From Lipingzhangella_A rawalii (GTDB lineage Bacteria > Actinomycetota > Actinomycetes > Streptosporangiales > Streptosporangiaceae): 64,000 bases of DNA. Position numbers and translations under genes: made by a program. The notes beneath the pieces are model-generated. The model saw only the letters and a program-made list of their open reading frames with translations. It had not been told where the DNA came from and made no database searches. This document shows positions 52,456 to 64,000 of the stretch, piece after piece (position 1 is the stretch's first letter; each line of letters begins with the position of its first letter). The stretch covers positions 868,001-932,000 of the forward strand of contig NZ_JAVLVT010000001.1 in the NCBI RefSeq assembly GCF_031628175.1, in the 5' to 3' direction.

Positions 52456-53568
52456 GTGCCATTGGTGTCCTGGATCATGCTGGGCGTCTCCGTGGCCATA
52501 TCGGTCCTGCTGGTCACAGTTCTGCATTGGCTGTTGACGCACCAGCTGGCCAAGGTATGGCGCCTTGCCGAGCCACTGGTGCGCCGATGCCGCTACTCCG
52601 CCTACGCGGCGGCTGTGGTCATCGGAGTCAACTTCGCACTGCCGGCTCCGGGTGAATTCGACAGCTGGGTCTGGTACCGCAACTTCGACCACGGTATGAC
52701 GATCGCGATGATCGCCTCCCTAACCTGGTTGGCGCTGTCCGTGGCCTACGCCCTCACCGATGGCGTCCTGGAACGTCTGCGCGTGCACGACGACGACACC
52801 GATCGGGCAGCCCGGCGGGTGCGGACCCAGGTCCGCGTTCTGCGCCGGGTGATCTCCTCGACGATCATCGTGCTGGCCACGGCGGCGATTCTGTTCACCT
52901 TCGACGAGATCCGGGCGCTGGGCGCCGGGCTGCTCGGTACCGCTGGTCTGTTGGGCATCATCGCCGGTGTCGCCGCCCAGGCCACCCTGGGCAACGTCTT
53001 CGCCGGCCTGCAACTGGCCTTCAGCGACGCCCTCCGGATCGACGACGTGGTCGTTGTCGAGGGCGAATGGGGCCGAGTTGAGGAGCTCAGCCTGACCCAC
53101 GTCGTCGTGCGGATCTGGGACGAGCGACGGCTGGTGCTACCGGTATCCCACTTCACCACCAGCGCGTTCGAAAACTGGACCAAACACGGCGCCACCGTCA
53201 CCGGGAAGGTTGTCCTCCGGGTCGACTGGCGTACGCCCGTGAACGAACTGCGCGAGCACGTGGGCGGCTACATCGCAAAACATCCGCTGTGGGACGGTCG
53301 ACGCTGGTCTCTACAAGCGATCGACGTCCTCGAGAGCGGCGTGGTCGAGCTGCGGGTCGTCGTCACAGCCGCCGACTCCGACGCCCAGTGGGACCTGTGT
53401 TGCGACATCCGCGAACACATGTTGGCCTACATCGGGGAACACCATCCCGAAGCCCTGCCCCGGCGTCGCGCCGAGCTCGAGGGCGAGGACACGTCCCCGT
53501 CCGCGAGCCTGGTCGACGAACGGGCCCGGAGGCAGTCCATCATCGGCGGAACCGACGTGGAGGACTGA
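52456..53568 (+). CDS. Mechanosensitive ion channel, MscS family
   Basis: This 370-residue channel has four or five membrane helices (about 2-24, 45-65, 80-102, 130-150 and the pore helix near 165-190). The pore helix has the Gly/Ala pattern GLLGIIAGVAAQATLGNVFAGLQ. The cytoplasmic beta domain follows with VVVVEGEWGRVEEL and RIWDERRLVLPVSHF. It opens under hypo-osmotic shock. The GTG at 52456 is supported by GAGGGGG 8 bases upstream. It is divergent from uvrC. Confidence 0.88.
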   Translation: MPLVSWIMLGVSVAISVLLVTVLHWLLTHQLAKVWRLAEPLVRRCRYSAYAAAVVIGVNFALPAPGEFDSWVWYRNFDHGMTIAMIASLTWLALSVAYALTDGVLERLRVHDDDTDRAARRVRTQVRVLRRVISSTIIVLATAAILFTFDEIRALGAGLLGTAGLLGIIAGVAAQATLGNVFAGLQLAFSDALRIDDVVVVEGEWGRVEELSLTHVVVRIWDERRLVLPVSHFTTSAFENWTKHGATVTGKVVLRVDWRTPVNELREHVGGYIAKHPLWDGRRWSLQAIDVLESGVVELRVVVTAADSDAQWDLCCDIREHMLAYIGEHHPEALPRRRAELEGEDTSPSASLVDERARRQSIIGGTDVED

Positions 53569-53589
53569 GCCAGCTACCGGTGCAGTGGG

Positions 53590-54258
53590 TCAGCTACTCG
53601 GATCGTTGGCAGATCGGGACGGGAACTCCGCACCGTCCGGGGGATCGGAGCGTACGACGACGGTATGCACGATCTTGTCGTGCAGCCCCTGTCGAGCCGG
53701 ATAGTCCCACAATGGCCACAGCATCGCCAGCAGGGTCAGCAGGGTCAGCACCACCACGATACTGAACGGGGCCCAGGCAAGGGCGGCGACGAGGTTGAGT
53801 AGAACGGCTCGCGATGCGGCGGTGGCGGGATCGACCCCCATCGGCACGGTGTCCTCGTGCACGGGCCGCACCCGGACGCGCATCAGCATCTTGCCCGGAG
53901 TCTGACCGCTACGGACCACGAAGAATGTCTCGTAGGCGACCCAGGCTCCAAAAACCATCAACGCCAGGACCACGTCGCCAATCAGCAGCTCGTTCGCCCC
54001 GGCACCAACCGCGTCGAACGGATCAACCTCCCCCTGGTTCAGGGCCTCCGGGTCGACGGGTTCGGGCTGGGAGACGGGCAGATTCATCACGTCCCGGACC
54101 AGCCGTTCGACCACCAGGCTCAGCACCGTCGTCATGATGAGCGTGTCCACCAGGCGAGCACCAACCCGGCGAAACCAGCCCGCCGGCGCGGAGGTGGCGC
54201 TCCGCCCCGCCGCCCACTGCCGGAATCGGGGATCGAACGGGCCTTGGCTTTCGCGCAC
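53590..54258 (-). CDS. RDD family membrane protein
   Basis: This 222-residue protein has the RDD pattern. RRVGARLVDTLIMTTVLSLV gives the Arg and Asp residues in helix 1; GQTPGKMLMRVRVRP precedes a C-terminal hydrophobic helix pair ending in a basic segment. Three or four membrane helices are predicted. Its role is unknown. GTG start with GAGGCGG upstream. It lies 35 bases after uvrA on the same strand, so it may be co-transcribed with it. Confidence 0.82.
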   Translation of the reverse strand: MRESQGPFDPRFRQWAAGRSATSAPAGWFRRVGARLVDTLIMTTVLSLVVERLVRDVMNLPVSQPEPVDPEALNQGEVDPFDAVGAGANELLIGDVVLALMVFGAWVAYETFFVVRSGQTPGKMLMRVRVRPVHEDTVPMGVDPATAASRAVLLNLVAALAWAPFSIVVVLTLLTLLAMLWPLWDYPARQGLHDKIVHTVVVRSDPPDGAEFPSRSANDPSS

Positions 54259-54293
54259 CGGAACACCGCCTCAGGTTGGGGACGAGGCTTATG

Positions 54294-57161
<2,868 letters not shown>

Positions 57162-57591
57162 CGAGTCGCGCGGAGGCCGACCTCCGCTACCCCCTTCACA
57201 AGCGATCGTGCACCAACCATCGTCGGCCCACACCGCCCCCCAACGGGGCCGGCGTGCCGCCAGGCGCTACATCCCTAACTATGACCAGCAGCAACGCATT
57301 CCGCCCTCGGACGGTGCGACCGGACACACCGGCAACGTTACCGCTCAGCGCCTCCGCCCGACGGGCACGTTGGTCACCGTCGCGGCAGGCGCGGAGCCAC
57401 TCTATCCGAACTTCTGTTCGATGCGCGCGCCGTTGCGGAAACTCGGTGTGCAGCCCTGCGGAGTCGCGAACGGGTCGCGTTCCCTTGAGAGCGTCTCCCG
57501 CCAGCAGTGGTCCGCTCAGGGATCTACCGGTGGGTGTCGCGTTCGCATTCCACCACCCTGCGGTGGGCCGAGTAGCGGAGTTTGTGGCTGG
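57162..57591. other. uvrA upstream region
   Basis: No gene is supported in these 430 bases. They hold the uvrA promoter with its SOS box. A minus-strand TAGAGT (57399-57404) directly downstream of the box is a plausible -10. The rest shows no clear element. Confidence 0.55.
57406..57421 (-). promoter_or_regulatory. LexA/SOS box of uvrA
   Basis: CCGAACTTCTGTTCGA (plus strand) matches TCGAAC-N4-GTTCGA at 11 of 12 defined positions. It sits just upstream of a -10-like TAGAGT for uvrA, in a position to block RNA polymerase. Confidence 0.8.
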
Positions 57592-58638
57592 TTAGTCCCG
57601 CGAATCAGCGGTTGAGCAGGGCCAGCCAGAATACTCGGACTCGGAGCTCGACGCCGGGGCAAGGTCCTGGCGTGAGTCCCGCGCGGATCGCCACAGGCTG
57701 GCCACCACGGTGACGGCCATGACGCTCACGATCACCGAGAGAGACACGGGAATACCGACTTCGGGGACCGCGACGCCGTTCTCGTGCAGAGCGTGCAGCA
57801 GCATCTTCACACTGATGAACACCATGAGGGCAGCCAACCCCCAGCCGATATAGGCGAGCCGGTCCATGAGTCCGGCGAGCAGAAAGTACAGCTGGCGCAG
57901 CCCCATCAACGCGAAGGCGTTGGCCGTGAACACGATGTAGGCATCCTGGGTGAGACCGAAGATTGCCGGGATCGAGTCCAGCGCGAAGACGAGATCCGTC
58001 ACTCCGATCGCGACGATGACCAGCAGCATGGGGGTGGCGAACCGGCGGTCGCCCAAGCGTACGGTCAGCCGCGCCCCGTGGTAGGTGTCGGTAACCGGCA
58101 TCACTCGCTTGACCGCACGCACGACCGCACCGTTGGTGTAGTCATCCGTGCCGTGTCCGTTCGAGAGCTGTTCTCGCAGAATCTTCCAGGCCGTGTACAG
58201 CAGTAGGGCGGCGAACAGGTAGAACACCTCGCTGAAGGCGTTGACGGCCTGCGCTCCCACAGCGATGAAGAAACCGCGCATAACCAGAGCCACAACGATA
58301 CCGACCAGCAGAACTTCGTGCTGGTACCTGCGCGGAACGGCGAAGCCACTGATGATCAGATAGAAAATGAAGAGATTGTCGACACTGAGGCTCTTCTCGG
58401 TGAGAAAACCCGCGTAGTATTCCCCGGCGGCGGTTGCACCACCGAACATCCAGACGCAACCGCCGAAGACCAGGGCCAATGCCACGTAGAACGTTGCCCA
58501 CCAGGCGGCTTGTCGAATCCCGAACTCACGTGGACCGCGCGTCTTGCTCCACGGATGGTCAACGATCGCAAGATCCGCGGCGAGAATCCCAATGATTCCG
58601 CCGATCGTTGCCAACCACACCCACAGGGGGACATCCAT
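57592..58638 (-). CDS. TerC family integral membrane protein
   Basis: This 348-residue protein has seven to nine membrane helices with the TerC/Alx hallmarks. These are EKSLSVDNLFIFYLI with acidic residues in the membrane, VTDLVFALDSIPAIFGLT with its Asp pair, and NAFALMGLRQLYFLL. Relatives export manganese or affect tellurite resistance and insertion of secreted metalloproteins. I looked for a manganese (yybP-ykoY) riboswitch upstream and did not see one. A Ser-rich hydrophilic tail of about 35 residues ends it. Confidence 0.88.
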   Translation of the reverse strand: MDVPLWVWLATIGGIIGILAADLAIVDHPWSKTRGPREFGIRQAAWWATFYVALALVFGGCVWMFGGATAAGEYYAGFLTEKSLSVDNLFIFYLIISGFAVPRRYQHEVLLVGIVVALVMRGFFIAVGAQAVNAFSEVFYLFAALLLYTAWKILREQLSNGHGTDDYTNGAVVRAVKRVMPVTDTYHGARLTVRLGDRRFATPMLLVIVAIGVTDLVFALDSIPAIFGLTQDAYIVFTANAFALMGLRQLYFLLAGLMDRLAYIGWGLAALMVFISVKMLLHALHENGVAVPEVGIPVSLSVIVSVMAVTVVASLWRSARDSRQDLAPASSSESEYSGWPCSTADSRD

Positions 58639-59372
58639 CAGGCCTCCGGCAGCTCAGACCCACGTACCTCGGTACCCGGGCATACGCAACTGACCGGAGG
58701 TCTCTCCCGCTCCGACCTGAACGCCGAAGCCGGCGACACCGGGAGGCTTCTGTGCACTCCGTGATGACGAGGCCGCCGCTATCGGGATACTCCCCTCACA
58801 GGTGTGGCGCCGGGCCGCATCGGCAGAAACCCACCCGACTCCACTGCTCCCAGGATGCCATGTCCCCCGCGATCCGCAACCACTACCCCGGAGCCAGCGG
58901 CGCTCCCCACACACCAGGGTCACGACGGCGGGTACGGGTGCCCGGCCACCGACACCACAGCTCCCAACGGACCCAGCCCCGGTGGCCCTCCTACCTCCCC
59001 AGCGGATCTCGATCGCGAGTAGCCGCCACCAGAGTCCTTCCCAGGGGCGGTCGGGCCCGAGTGTCTTTCCTGCCGGCTGGCGGACGTTCAGCCACGGCAG
59101 ACTCGTCCCAACGTCAACCACAGGCCTCCCGCCGTGGCGGTACCTCTCCACCTCTCCGCCTCTCCGCCTCTCCACCTCTCCACACCACGGCCAACGTGGT
59201 GGGAGGCCCGGGGGGTTGTCCTGTCCCCTGGTGAATTGGAGCCAAGGGCGGGCTCGCTCGAGGAAGCCTGGCGTCCGAACTCCGGACCAGTACCGGCACG
59301 TGCGGGGCTCAGCACCGGGGCGACACGTCGGGCGGGCACCCCAGCCCCGCCAGCACCAGCCGAAGAACCGGC
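58639..59372. other. Long non-coding spacer before terC
   Basis: No gene is supported in these 734 bases, the longest empty interval in the window. Frames on both strands stay open because of high GC, but they are Arg/Pro/Ser-rich without domains. It contains an 8-bp tandem repeat at 59144-59183. Transcription from the mctB direction probably ends here, and the terC promoter should lie near 58640-58800. Confidence 0.5.
59144..59183. repeat. 8-bp tandem repeat, five copies
   Basis: Five head-to-tail units of CTCTCCRC (R is A, G, G, A, A in order). The tract is non-coding and strongly polypyrimidine on the plus strand. Its length is liable to slip during replication. Confidence 0.9.
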
Positions 59373-60416
59373 CTAGGTATCCTCCACCTCGTCGGAATCA
59401 TCCGCACCGTCGTGCGCCAGGGGCTCCCGTTCCGGAACCTCCGCGGGGAGGAAGGACTCGGTGTAGGGTCCCACCCCGTAGCGCCCAAGGCGCCCGTCTA
59501 CCGTGCTGGCCACCGCCAGAGCTGTGGCGACGGCACCCGCACTGGTGTCCGCGGAGTCCACGGTCGTGATCCGTGTCTGGGCCTGGTAGACGCGTTCGAT
59601 CAACCCCCGGTCGGCGGTGGTCGGTGGCCCCGCGACCACGGCACCGCTGGCACCGACCGTGGCAAGGGCCTCCCCCAGGGCGAGCATCGCCGTGTCCGTA
59701 TCCGTAGAGGTGTCAACGGCACCGGAGTCGTCTGTTGTGGGCGCCGACGCTCCGGAGGCTACGAGCACCGCGATGTCCGCACCGGCTTGCGGGTCCCCAA
59801 CCGTGGTGACCAGTCCGGCCTGGTCGAATCCCTCCACGACGGTGCCAGCGTCCAGCTGGGCGCTGCTCTCTTCGACAGCGGCATCGGTGTCCCCCTGACC
59901 GGGCTCCGCCTCGGCACCGGCCGGATCGAGGAGGGCGTGCGCCAGCTGGGTTCCGGCCCTGCGGTGTGCATCGCCATCGGGCAGGTCCACACCAGACGCC
60001 AGCTGGGTGGTCAGCTCGTCCAGAAACACACGTTCCTCAGGGTCCACATAGGTCTCCGTCAGGCGAAGCTGACCCGTCACGGTGGCCCCCGCCTGATCGA
60101 AGCGGTCGATGAGCTCGCTACTCACCCCGTCCTCGGCTCCCGGCGCCTCGACAAGGACCACACGGACCCCGTCCAGGCGCCCGCCGAGGATTTCTCCGGC
60201 GTAGGCGTCGAGGAGCTCGTCAGCCCCGGCGACACGGCTCTGGGCCAGATCCCGGTGCTCCTGCATCTCCGCAAGCTGTTCCCGCGTCTCGTTGGCGTCA
60301 CTGGAAAGTCGCTGCATCACCGGGTCCTGCAACACGGTTGTTCCCAGGACCAGACCCACCGTCAGCGCGAGCAGCACGGCAACGATCGACACCACGTGAT
60401 ATCGGAAACCGATCAC
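59373..60416 (-). CDS. MctB-like copper transporter family protein
   Basis: This 347-residue protein starts FRYHVVSIVAVLLALTVGLVLG, a single N-terminal membrane helix typical of the mycobacterial MctB (Rv1698) family. A coiled segment follows (SSDANETREQLAEMQEH), then a large extracytoplasmic domain. An acidic, Thr/Asp-rich insertion lies around residues 165-235. MctB limits copper build-up in Mycobacterium; the transport mechanism is unsettled. The start overlaps the steA stop by 4 bases, the conserved recN-steA-mctB order. Confidence 0.85.
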   Translation of the reverse strand: MIGFRYHVVSIVAVLLALTVGLVLGTTVLQDPVMQRLSSDANETREQLAEMQEHRDLAQSRVAGADELLDAYAGEILGGRLDGVRVVLVEAPGAEDGVSSELIDRFDQAGATVTGQLRLTETYVDPEERVFLDELTTQLASGVDLPDGDAHRRAGTQLAHALLDPAGAEAEPGQGDTDAAVEESSAQLDAGTVVEGFDQAGLVTTVGDPQAGADIAVLVASGASAPTTDDSGAVDTSTDTDTAMLALGEALATVGASGAVVAGPPTTADRGLIERVYQAQTRITTVDSADTSAGAVATALAVASTVDGRLGRYGVGPYTESFLPAEVPEREPLAHDGADDSDEVEDT

Positions 60417-61645
60417 GGGATCACCTCACCCAGCCAGGTACGAAACGTCTCCCAGGAGGCGTCCTGGGCCTCGAGGTACACCTGTCCGACGGGAGTGCTG
60501 TAGCCGGCGACGAGGACCACCAGCAGCGCGGCCACCACCAGGGTCAGGAGTGCGGAGACGGACACCCGGCTGCGGTGCAGCCTGCTGGCCGCCCGCGCGT
60601 CGACCAGTGTGCCGCCCACGCGCAGCTGCGCGAGAAACGTTCCAGCCACGAGCGATCTTCCCCCGTCGAGCAGCTCCGGAAGCGAGCGGTGCATCCCCGC
60701 GGTCACGATCACCGGTGCGCCGGACCCGTCCGCCAGCAACAGGGCAGCGGCAACGCTACTGCTGGCCGAATGGAGCACCGGAACATCACGCTCCGGCCGC
60801 GCGAGGCGCTCCCGTCCGGGGACCGGCCCGTCCGCGGCCGCGTGGGCCACGATCTCCGCCCCGCAGTCCACCACCCTCTCGGAGAGAGTGGTCAGATCGG
60901 CGAGGACCAGGTCCGGGCGGTATCCGAGCTCCAGCAGTGACTCCGCCGCGTCGTCGACAGCCAGCAGTAGGGGCCGGTACTCCCGGCGGTAGGCACGCAG
61001 GAGGTCCAGGTCGTGACGAAGGTGTCGTCCCCGAACCGCGACCACCACGTGGCGACCCGAGAGTGGGGTTGTGAGCTCGGGGATTCCGACACCATCGAGA
61101 TACAGGGCGCTGTCGTGCCGCAGGCACTCCCGGGCGCCGGCTGCCAGGGCCTCCAGTTGCACGCACATTCCGGCGCGGGCTTCACTGGTGGCCGCGGCGA
61201 GCCAGGCCGCGTCCCGCGGGGTGCCGCCCGCGAGTGGCACGGATCCTCGGTAGAGGGTCCCCTCTTCCAGACGCAGCCGCTCCCCGTCCACCACCCGGCC
61301 GAAGACGGACGGATCGACCTCGTCGACGAGCGGAATCCCCGCATCCATGACCACCTGCGGCCCGAGATTAGGATAACGGCCGGTCATACTGCTGGCGACG
61401 TTGAGCACCGCGGCAACCGAGTGGTCCACCAGGTACTGGGCGGTGTCCCGGTCGAGGTCGACCCGGTCGATAACCGCGATATCACCGGGACGCAGTCGAC
61501 CTGTGAGGGCTTCCGTCGCGTGGTGCAGCCGAACGCGGGCGTGGATCGCCACGGTGGCCGTCGACGGCCCGTTCCGTCCCCCAGCCTCCCGGCCATGCTG
61601 CTGGCGGTGCTGCGCCTTGGTCCACCCGGTACGTAGTCCCATCAC
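60413..61645 (-). CDS. steA: SteA-like cytokinetic protein
   Basis: This 410-residue protein matches SteA (Rv1697-like), linked to cell separation in corynebacteria. The soluble part (about 30-355) has LRPGDIAVIDRVDLDRDTAQ, VLNVASSMTGRYPNLGP and DLVLADLTTLSERVV, a fold related to thiamine pyrophosphokinase. One membrane helix near the C-terminus (about 365-387, VSALLTLVVAALLVVLVAG) anchors it. Partner SteB is usually a coiled-coil membrane protein; the overlapping mctB-like gene occupies its place. Start 61645 or 61642. Confidence 0.85.
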   Translation of the reverse strand: MMGLRTGWTKAQHRQQHGREAGGRNGPSTATVAIHARVRLHHATEALTGRLRPGDIAVIDRVDLDRDTAQYLVDHSVAAVLNVASSMTGRYPNLGPQVVMDAGIPLVDEVDPSVFGRVVDGERLRLEEGTLYRGSVPLAGGTPRDAAWLAAATSEARAGMCVQLEALAAGARECLRHDSALYLDGVGIPELTTPLSGRHVVVAVRGRHLRHDLDLLRAYRREYRPLLLAVDDAAESLLELGYRPDLVLADLTTLSERVVDCGAEIVAHAAADGPVPGRERLARPERDVPVLHSASSSVAAALLLADGSGAPVIVTAGMHRSLPELLDGGRSLVAGTFLAQLRVGGTLVDARAASRLHRSRVSVSALLTLVVAALLVVLVAGYSTPVGQVYLEAQDASWETFRTWLGEVIP

Positions 61646-61902
61646 GCAGCATCGTTTCAGAACACAGGGTCATTGTCCGGAAACCGATAGTCACGGCGTG
61701 TTTGCCAGAGTGCCGCACCTGTGCCGGCATGGCCCGTGCCCAACGCCCCGGGACATCGCGCCGAGAAAGTGCCCGGGGAACAGCGGTGTGTGCGAGGTTG
61801 GAGCAGATAGTGTTGCTGCGGGGTGAGCCCTACGGGCCTTGGTCCGGTCCCCGAGGCCCCTCCCCCGGGTGTTCGCCACCACCGCGGTTCACACGCGTGG
61901 AT
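61646..61902. other. Spacer between recN and steA
   Basis: No gene or confident signal is seen in these 257 bases. A separate promoter for steA-mctB may lie here. Confidence 0.4.
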
Positions 61903-63600
61903 CTAGGCTTCGCCACCGTTGGCGGCGGCGAGCAGTTCCTCCGCATGCGCGCGCCCCAGTTCGGAGTCCTCCAGCCCGGCCAGCATGCGGGCGAGCTCGC
62001 GGCGCCTCCCCTCGCGGTCGAGGCGGTGAATCCCACTTTCGGTGACGAGACCGTCATTGGATTTCTCCACCACGAGGTGGGCGTCCGCGAACGCGGCTAC
62101 CTGGGGAAGATGGGTAACCACGATCACCTGTGCGGTCCGCGCGAGTTGGGCCAACCGGCGACCGATCTCCACGGCGGCCTTTCCCCCAACTCCCGCATCA
62201 ACCTCGTCGAAAACGAACGTGGGCACCGGGTCGGCGCCGGCAAAAACCACCTCGATCGCCAGCATCACGCGGGATAGTTCCCCACCCGAGGCGCCCTTCT
62301 GGAGTGGCAGTGGGGGGGCGCTCGGATGCGCCGCGAGCTGCACCTCCACCTCGTCGCGCCCCTGCGGACCGAACTCGCTCCCCGTGGTCACCTGCACCGA
62401 TACCGAGGCGTGTGGCATCGCCAGGGCCCGCAGCTCCGCGGTCACCGCCTCGCCGAACCGCTGGGCCGCGTCGCCGCGCAGCCGGCTGAGAGTGTCGGCC
62501 TGGTCCGTCAGCCGCTGGGCCAGGGTGTCCCGTTCGGTCTGGAGCTCGGCGATGCGTTCGTCGTCGCCCTCGAGGTCGGCGAGGCGCGCGGAGGCATTCT
62601 CCGCCCAGGAGAGTACCTCGTCGACGGACGCACCGTACTTGCGCATCAGCTGACCCAGTTCGGCACGTCGCTCCTGCACCGCCGCGAGACGGGCGGGGTC
62701 GGCTTCCACCGACTCCGCGTAGGAGGCGAGTTCGGTGGCCGCGTCGGAGAGTACATAACTCACCTCGTCGAGCCGGTCCGCGACCGCCGCGAGTGCAGCG
62801 TCATGCTCGCGCACCGCCGTCAGCGCCTGCCGGGCCGTGGCCAGGATCCCGACCACGTCCGCGTCGATCTCGGCGGCGGGATCGCCCACCAGGCCCGCAT
62901 GCGCGGTTGTCGCCGCGATGCGCAGCTCCTCGGCGTGGGCCAACCGCTGCTCCTCGGCCTCGAGTTCACTGTCCTCGCCGGGTTTCGGGTCGGCAGCGGT
63001 GATCTCCTCAACCCCGAACCGCAGGAGGTCGACTTCCTGGCGACGTTCCTGCGCGCGGGTGGTCAGCTCGTCGAGCGCCTCCTGGACCTCACGGTGGCGC
63101 CGGTAGGTCGTGGCGTACTCGGCGAGGGCAGTGCGCAGCTCTGGTCCAGCGTAACGATCCAACGCGGACCGTTGCCGGTCGGTGCGCAGCAACCGATGCT
63201 GATCAGACTGGCCGTGCACGGCGACCAGTTCGTCGGCGAGCATGGCGAGCGTACTCACGGGAGTGGACCGGCCTCCGAGCGTGGCGCGGGATCGGCCCTC
63301 GGCGGAGACGGTTCGGGCGATGATCAGTTCCCCGTCCTCGACCGCCCCACCGGCCTCGGCCACTCGCTCGGCCGTGCGACCGTCGCCGGGGACAGTCAGC
63401 CGCCCCTCGACCAGCGCCCGCTCGGCGCCGGGCCGGATCCGGCGCGGATCGGCGCGCCCTCCGAACAGCAGCCCGAGCCCGGTAACCACCATGGTCTTAC
63501 CGGCACCGGTCTCTCCTGTGACGACAGTCAGCCCCGGAGACAGCTCCAGCACCGCCTCGTCGATCACACCCAGGCGTTCTATTCGGACTTCCTCGAGCAC
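61903..63600 (-). CDS. recN: DNA repair protein RecN
   Basis: This 565-residue SMC-like ATPase acts in double-strand break repair. It has Walker A VVTGETGAGKTMVV, a long central coiled coil (about 150-360), the signature loop GASGGELSRVMLAIEVVF and Walker B TFVFDEVDAGVGGKAA, then VVTHLPQVAAFAD. It is 36 bases after nadK in the conserved nadK-recN-steA-mctB group. I saw no SOS box directly upstream. Confidence 0.95.
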   Translation of the reverse strand: MLEEVRIERLGVIDEAVLELSPGLTVVTGETGAGKTMVVTGLGLLFGGRADPRRIRPGAERALVEGRLTVPGDGRTAERVAEAGGAVEDGELIIARTVSAEGRSRATLGGRSTPVSTLAMLADELVAVHGQSDQHRLLRTDRQRSALDRYAGPELRTALAEYATTYRRHREVQEALDELTTRAQERRQEVDLLRFGVEEITAADPKPGEDSELEAEEQRLAHAEELRIAATTAHAGLVGDPAAEIDADVVGILATARQALTAVREHDAALAAVADRLDEVSYVLSDAATELASYAESVEADPARLAAVQERRAELGQLMRKYGASVDEVLSWAENASARLADLEGDDERIAELQTERDTLAQRLTDQADTLSRLRGDAAQRFGEAVTAELRALAMPHASVSVQVTTGSEFGPQGRDEVEVQLAAHPSAPPLPLQKGASGGELSRVMLAIEVVFAGADPVPTFVFDEVDAGVGGKAAVEIGRRLAQLARTAQVIVVTHLPQVAAFADAHLVVEKSNDGLVTESGIHRLDREGRRRELARMLAGLEDSELGRAHAEELLAAANGGEA

Positions 63601-63636
63601 CGGCCCTCCTGCTCCCGCTGTCGCTGGCGCGTGGGA

Positions 63637-63999
63637 CTACGCGTCGTCACGCCACTCTGCGCGGCCACGCCAGCCGGCCACAGGCAGCCCGAACTTCGCG
63701 ACAAGCCGGTCGGTGAACGCTGCCGTTCGCAGCCGGGCCAACCGTACCGGCATCTCTCCGCGCGACACCTCGATTCGTGCCCCGGCCGGCAATTCGACCA
63801 TACGACGTCCATCACACCAGAGCACCCCATCGGCCGTGTCGGGGAGCACCTCCAATGCAACGGTGCGACTCGGTGAAATGACGAAGGGTCCGGCAAACAG
63901 TGCATGCGCCGCGATGGGAACCACCAGCATTGCCTCCACCTCCGGCCACACGATGGGGCCACCGGCCGAGAAGGCATGGGCGGTGGATCCGGTTGGCGT
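63637..63999 (-). CDS. nadK: NAD kinase, C-terminal part (runs off the window)
   Basis: This is the C-terminal 120 residues of the polyphosphate/ATP-NAD kinase that makes NADP. The frame enters from the window edge with TPTGSTAHAFSAGGPIVWP, the conserved NAD-binding loop, followed by HALFAGPFVISPSRTVALEV and ARIEVSRGEMPVRLARL. The N-terminal GGDG motif lies outside. An internal ATG at 63951 is not the start. Confidence 0.92.
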   Translation of the reverse strand, partial: TPTGSTAHAFSAGGPIVWPEVEAMLVVPIAAHALFAGPFVISPSRTVALEVLPDTADGVLWCDGRRMVELPAGARIEVSRGEMPVRLARLRTAAFTDRLVAKFGLPVAGWRGRAEWRDDA

Positions 64000-64000
64000 G

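Noticed and set aside
58560..58800. Possible manganese riboswitch before terC
   Set aside because: No yybP-ykoY core sequence was seen on the minus strand.
58654..59175. 173-codon minus-strand frame upstream of terC
   Set aside because: Arg/Gly/Ser-rich product without domain; it spans the tandem repeat and lacks a convincing ribosome-binding site.

Overview
The window is high-GC, gene-dense actinobacterial chromosome. Markers of this are bldD, mIHF, an F420-type (deazaflavin) reductase, the nadK-recN-steA-mctB block and an ATPase-dead PriA. A complete pyr operon that includes pyrK plus a class 1B-type pyrD, followed by mihF-gmk-rpoZ-coaBC-metK, points away from Streptomyces and towards the Nocardiopsaceae/Streptosporangiales side (inference from gene order, not a database match). 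No rRNA, tRNA, CRISPR array, insertion sequence or prophage was recognised.

Layout. 0.7-9.2 kb is accessory: an alpha/beta hydrolase, a NatA/NatB-like ABC exporter, a small membrane protein, an isoaspartyl methyltransferase and a MoxR-VWA-XdhC maturation trio. 9.5-16.1 kb (minus strand) is fmt-rsmB-rpe-[FMN riboswitch]-ribE-ribBA-ribH-PH protein, with priA divergent at 16.3-18.4 kb. 18.5-22.0 kb holds a DUF3870 / class III CoA-transferase / glutaryl-CoA dehydrogenase cassette and a deazaflavin reductase. 22.1-24.4 kb carries an LPXTG proline-rich surface protein and a membrane-anchored propeller-like protein. 24.8-40.5 kb (minus) is the pyrimidine operon (pyrR-pyrB-pyrC-PH-carA-carB-pyrK-pyrD-pyrF) followed by mihF, gmk, rpoZ, coaBC and metK. 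bldD is divergent from pyrR at 41.1 kb. 41.7-48.2 kb is mixed: HEPN protein, YbaK deacylase, GNAT, metF, a polyprenyl synthase, DUF418 and an NmrA-like reductase. 48.3-52.3 kb is uvrC-rapZ-yvcK (minus), with a divergent MscS channel. 53.6-64.0 kb (minus) runs nadK(partial)-recN-steA-mctB, then terC, uvrA and an RDD protein.

How the genes work together. The pyr operon encodes all of de novo UMP synthesis and is followed by gmk, rpoZ, coaBC and metK, so nucleotide supply, transcription and cofactor (CoA, SAM) supply are clustered. Regulation can be read directly at several places: an FMN riboswitch before ribE, a PyrR-type RNA hairpin abutting the pyrR ribosome-binding site, a BldD-like box on the bldD promoter, CRP-like palindromes upstream of pyrR and metK, and two LexA/SOS boxes. 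One SOS box precedes uvrA. The other is a perfect 16-mer placed at the start point of a near-consensus promoter driving a HEPN-domain gene.

Most worth following up: the SOS-controlled HEPN gene, the PyrD whose usual class 1B active-site residues are replaced, the bldD/pyrR divergent control region, and the DUF3870-containing putative glutarate cassette.
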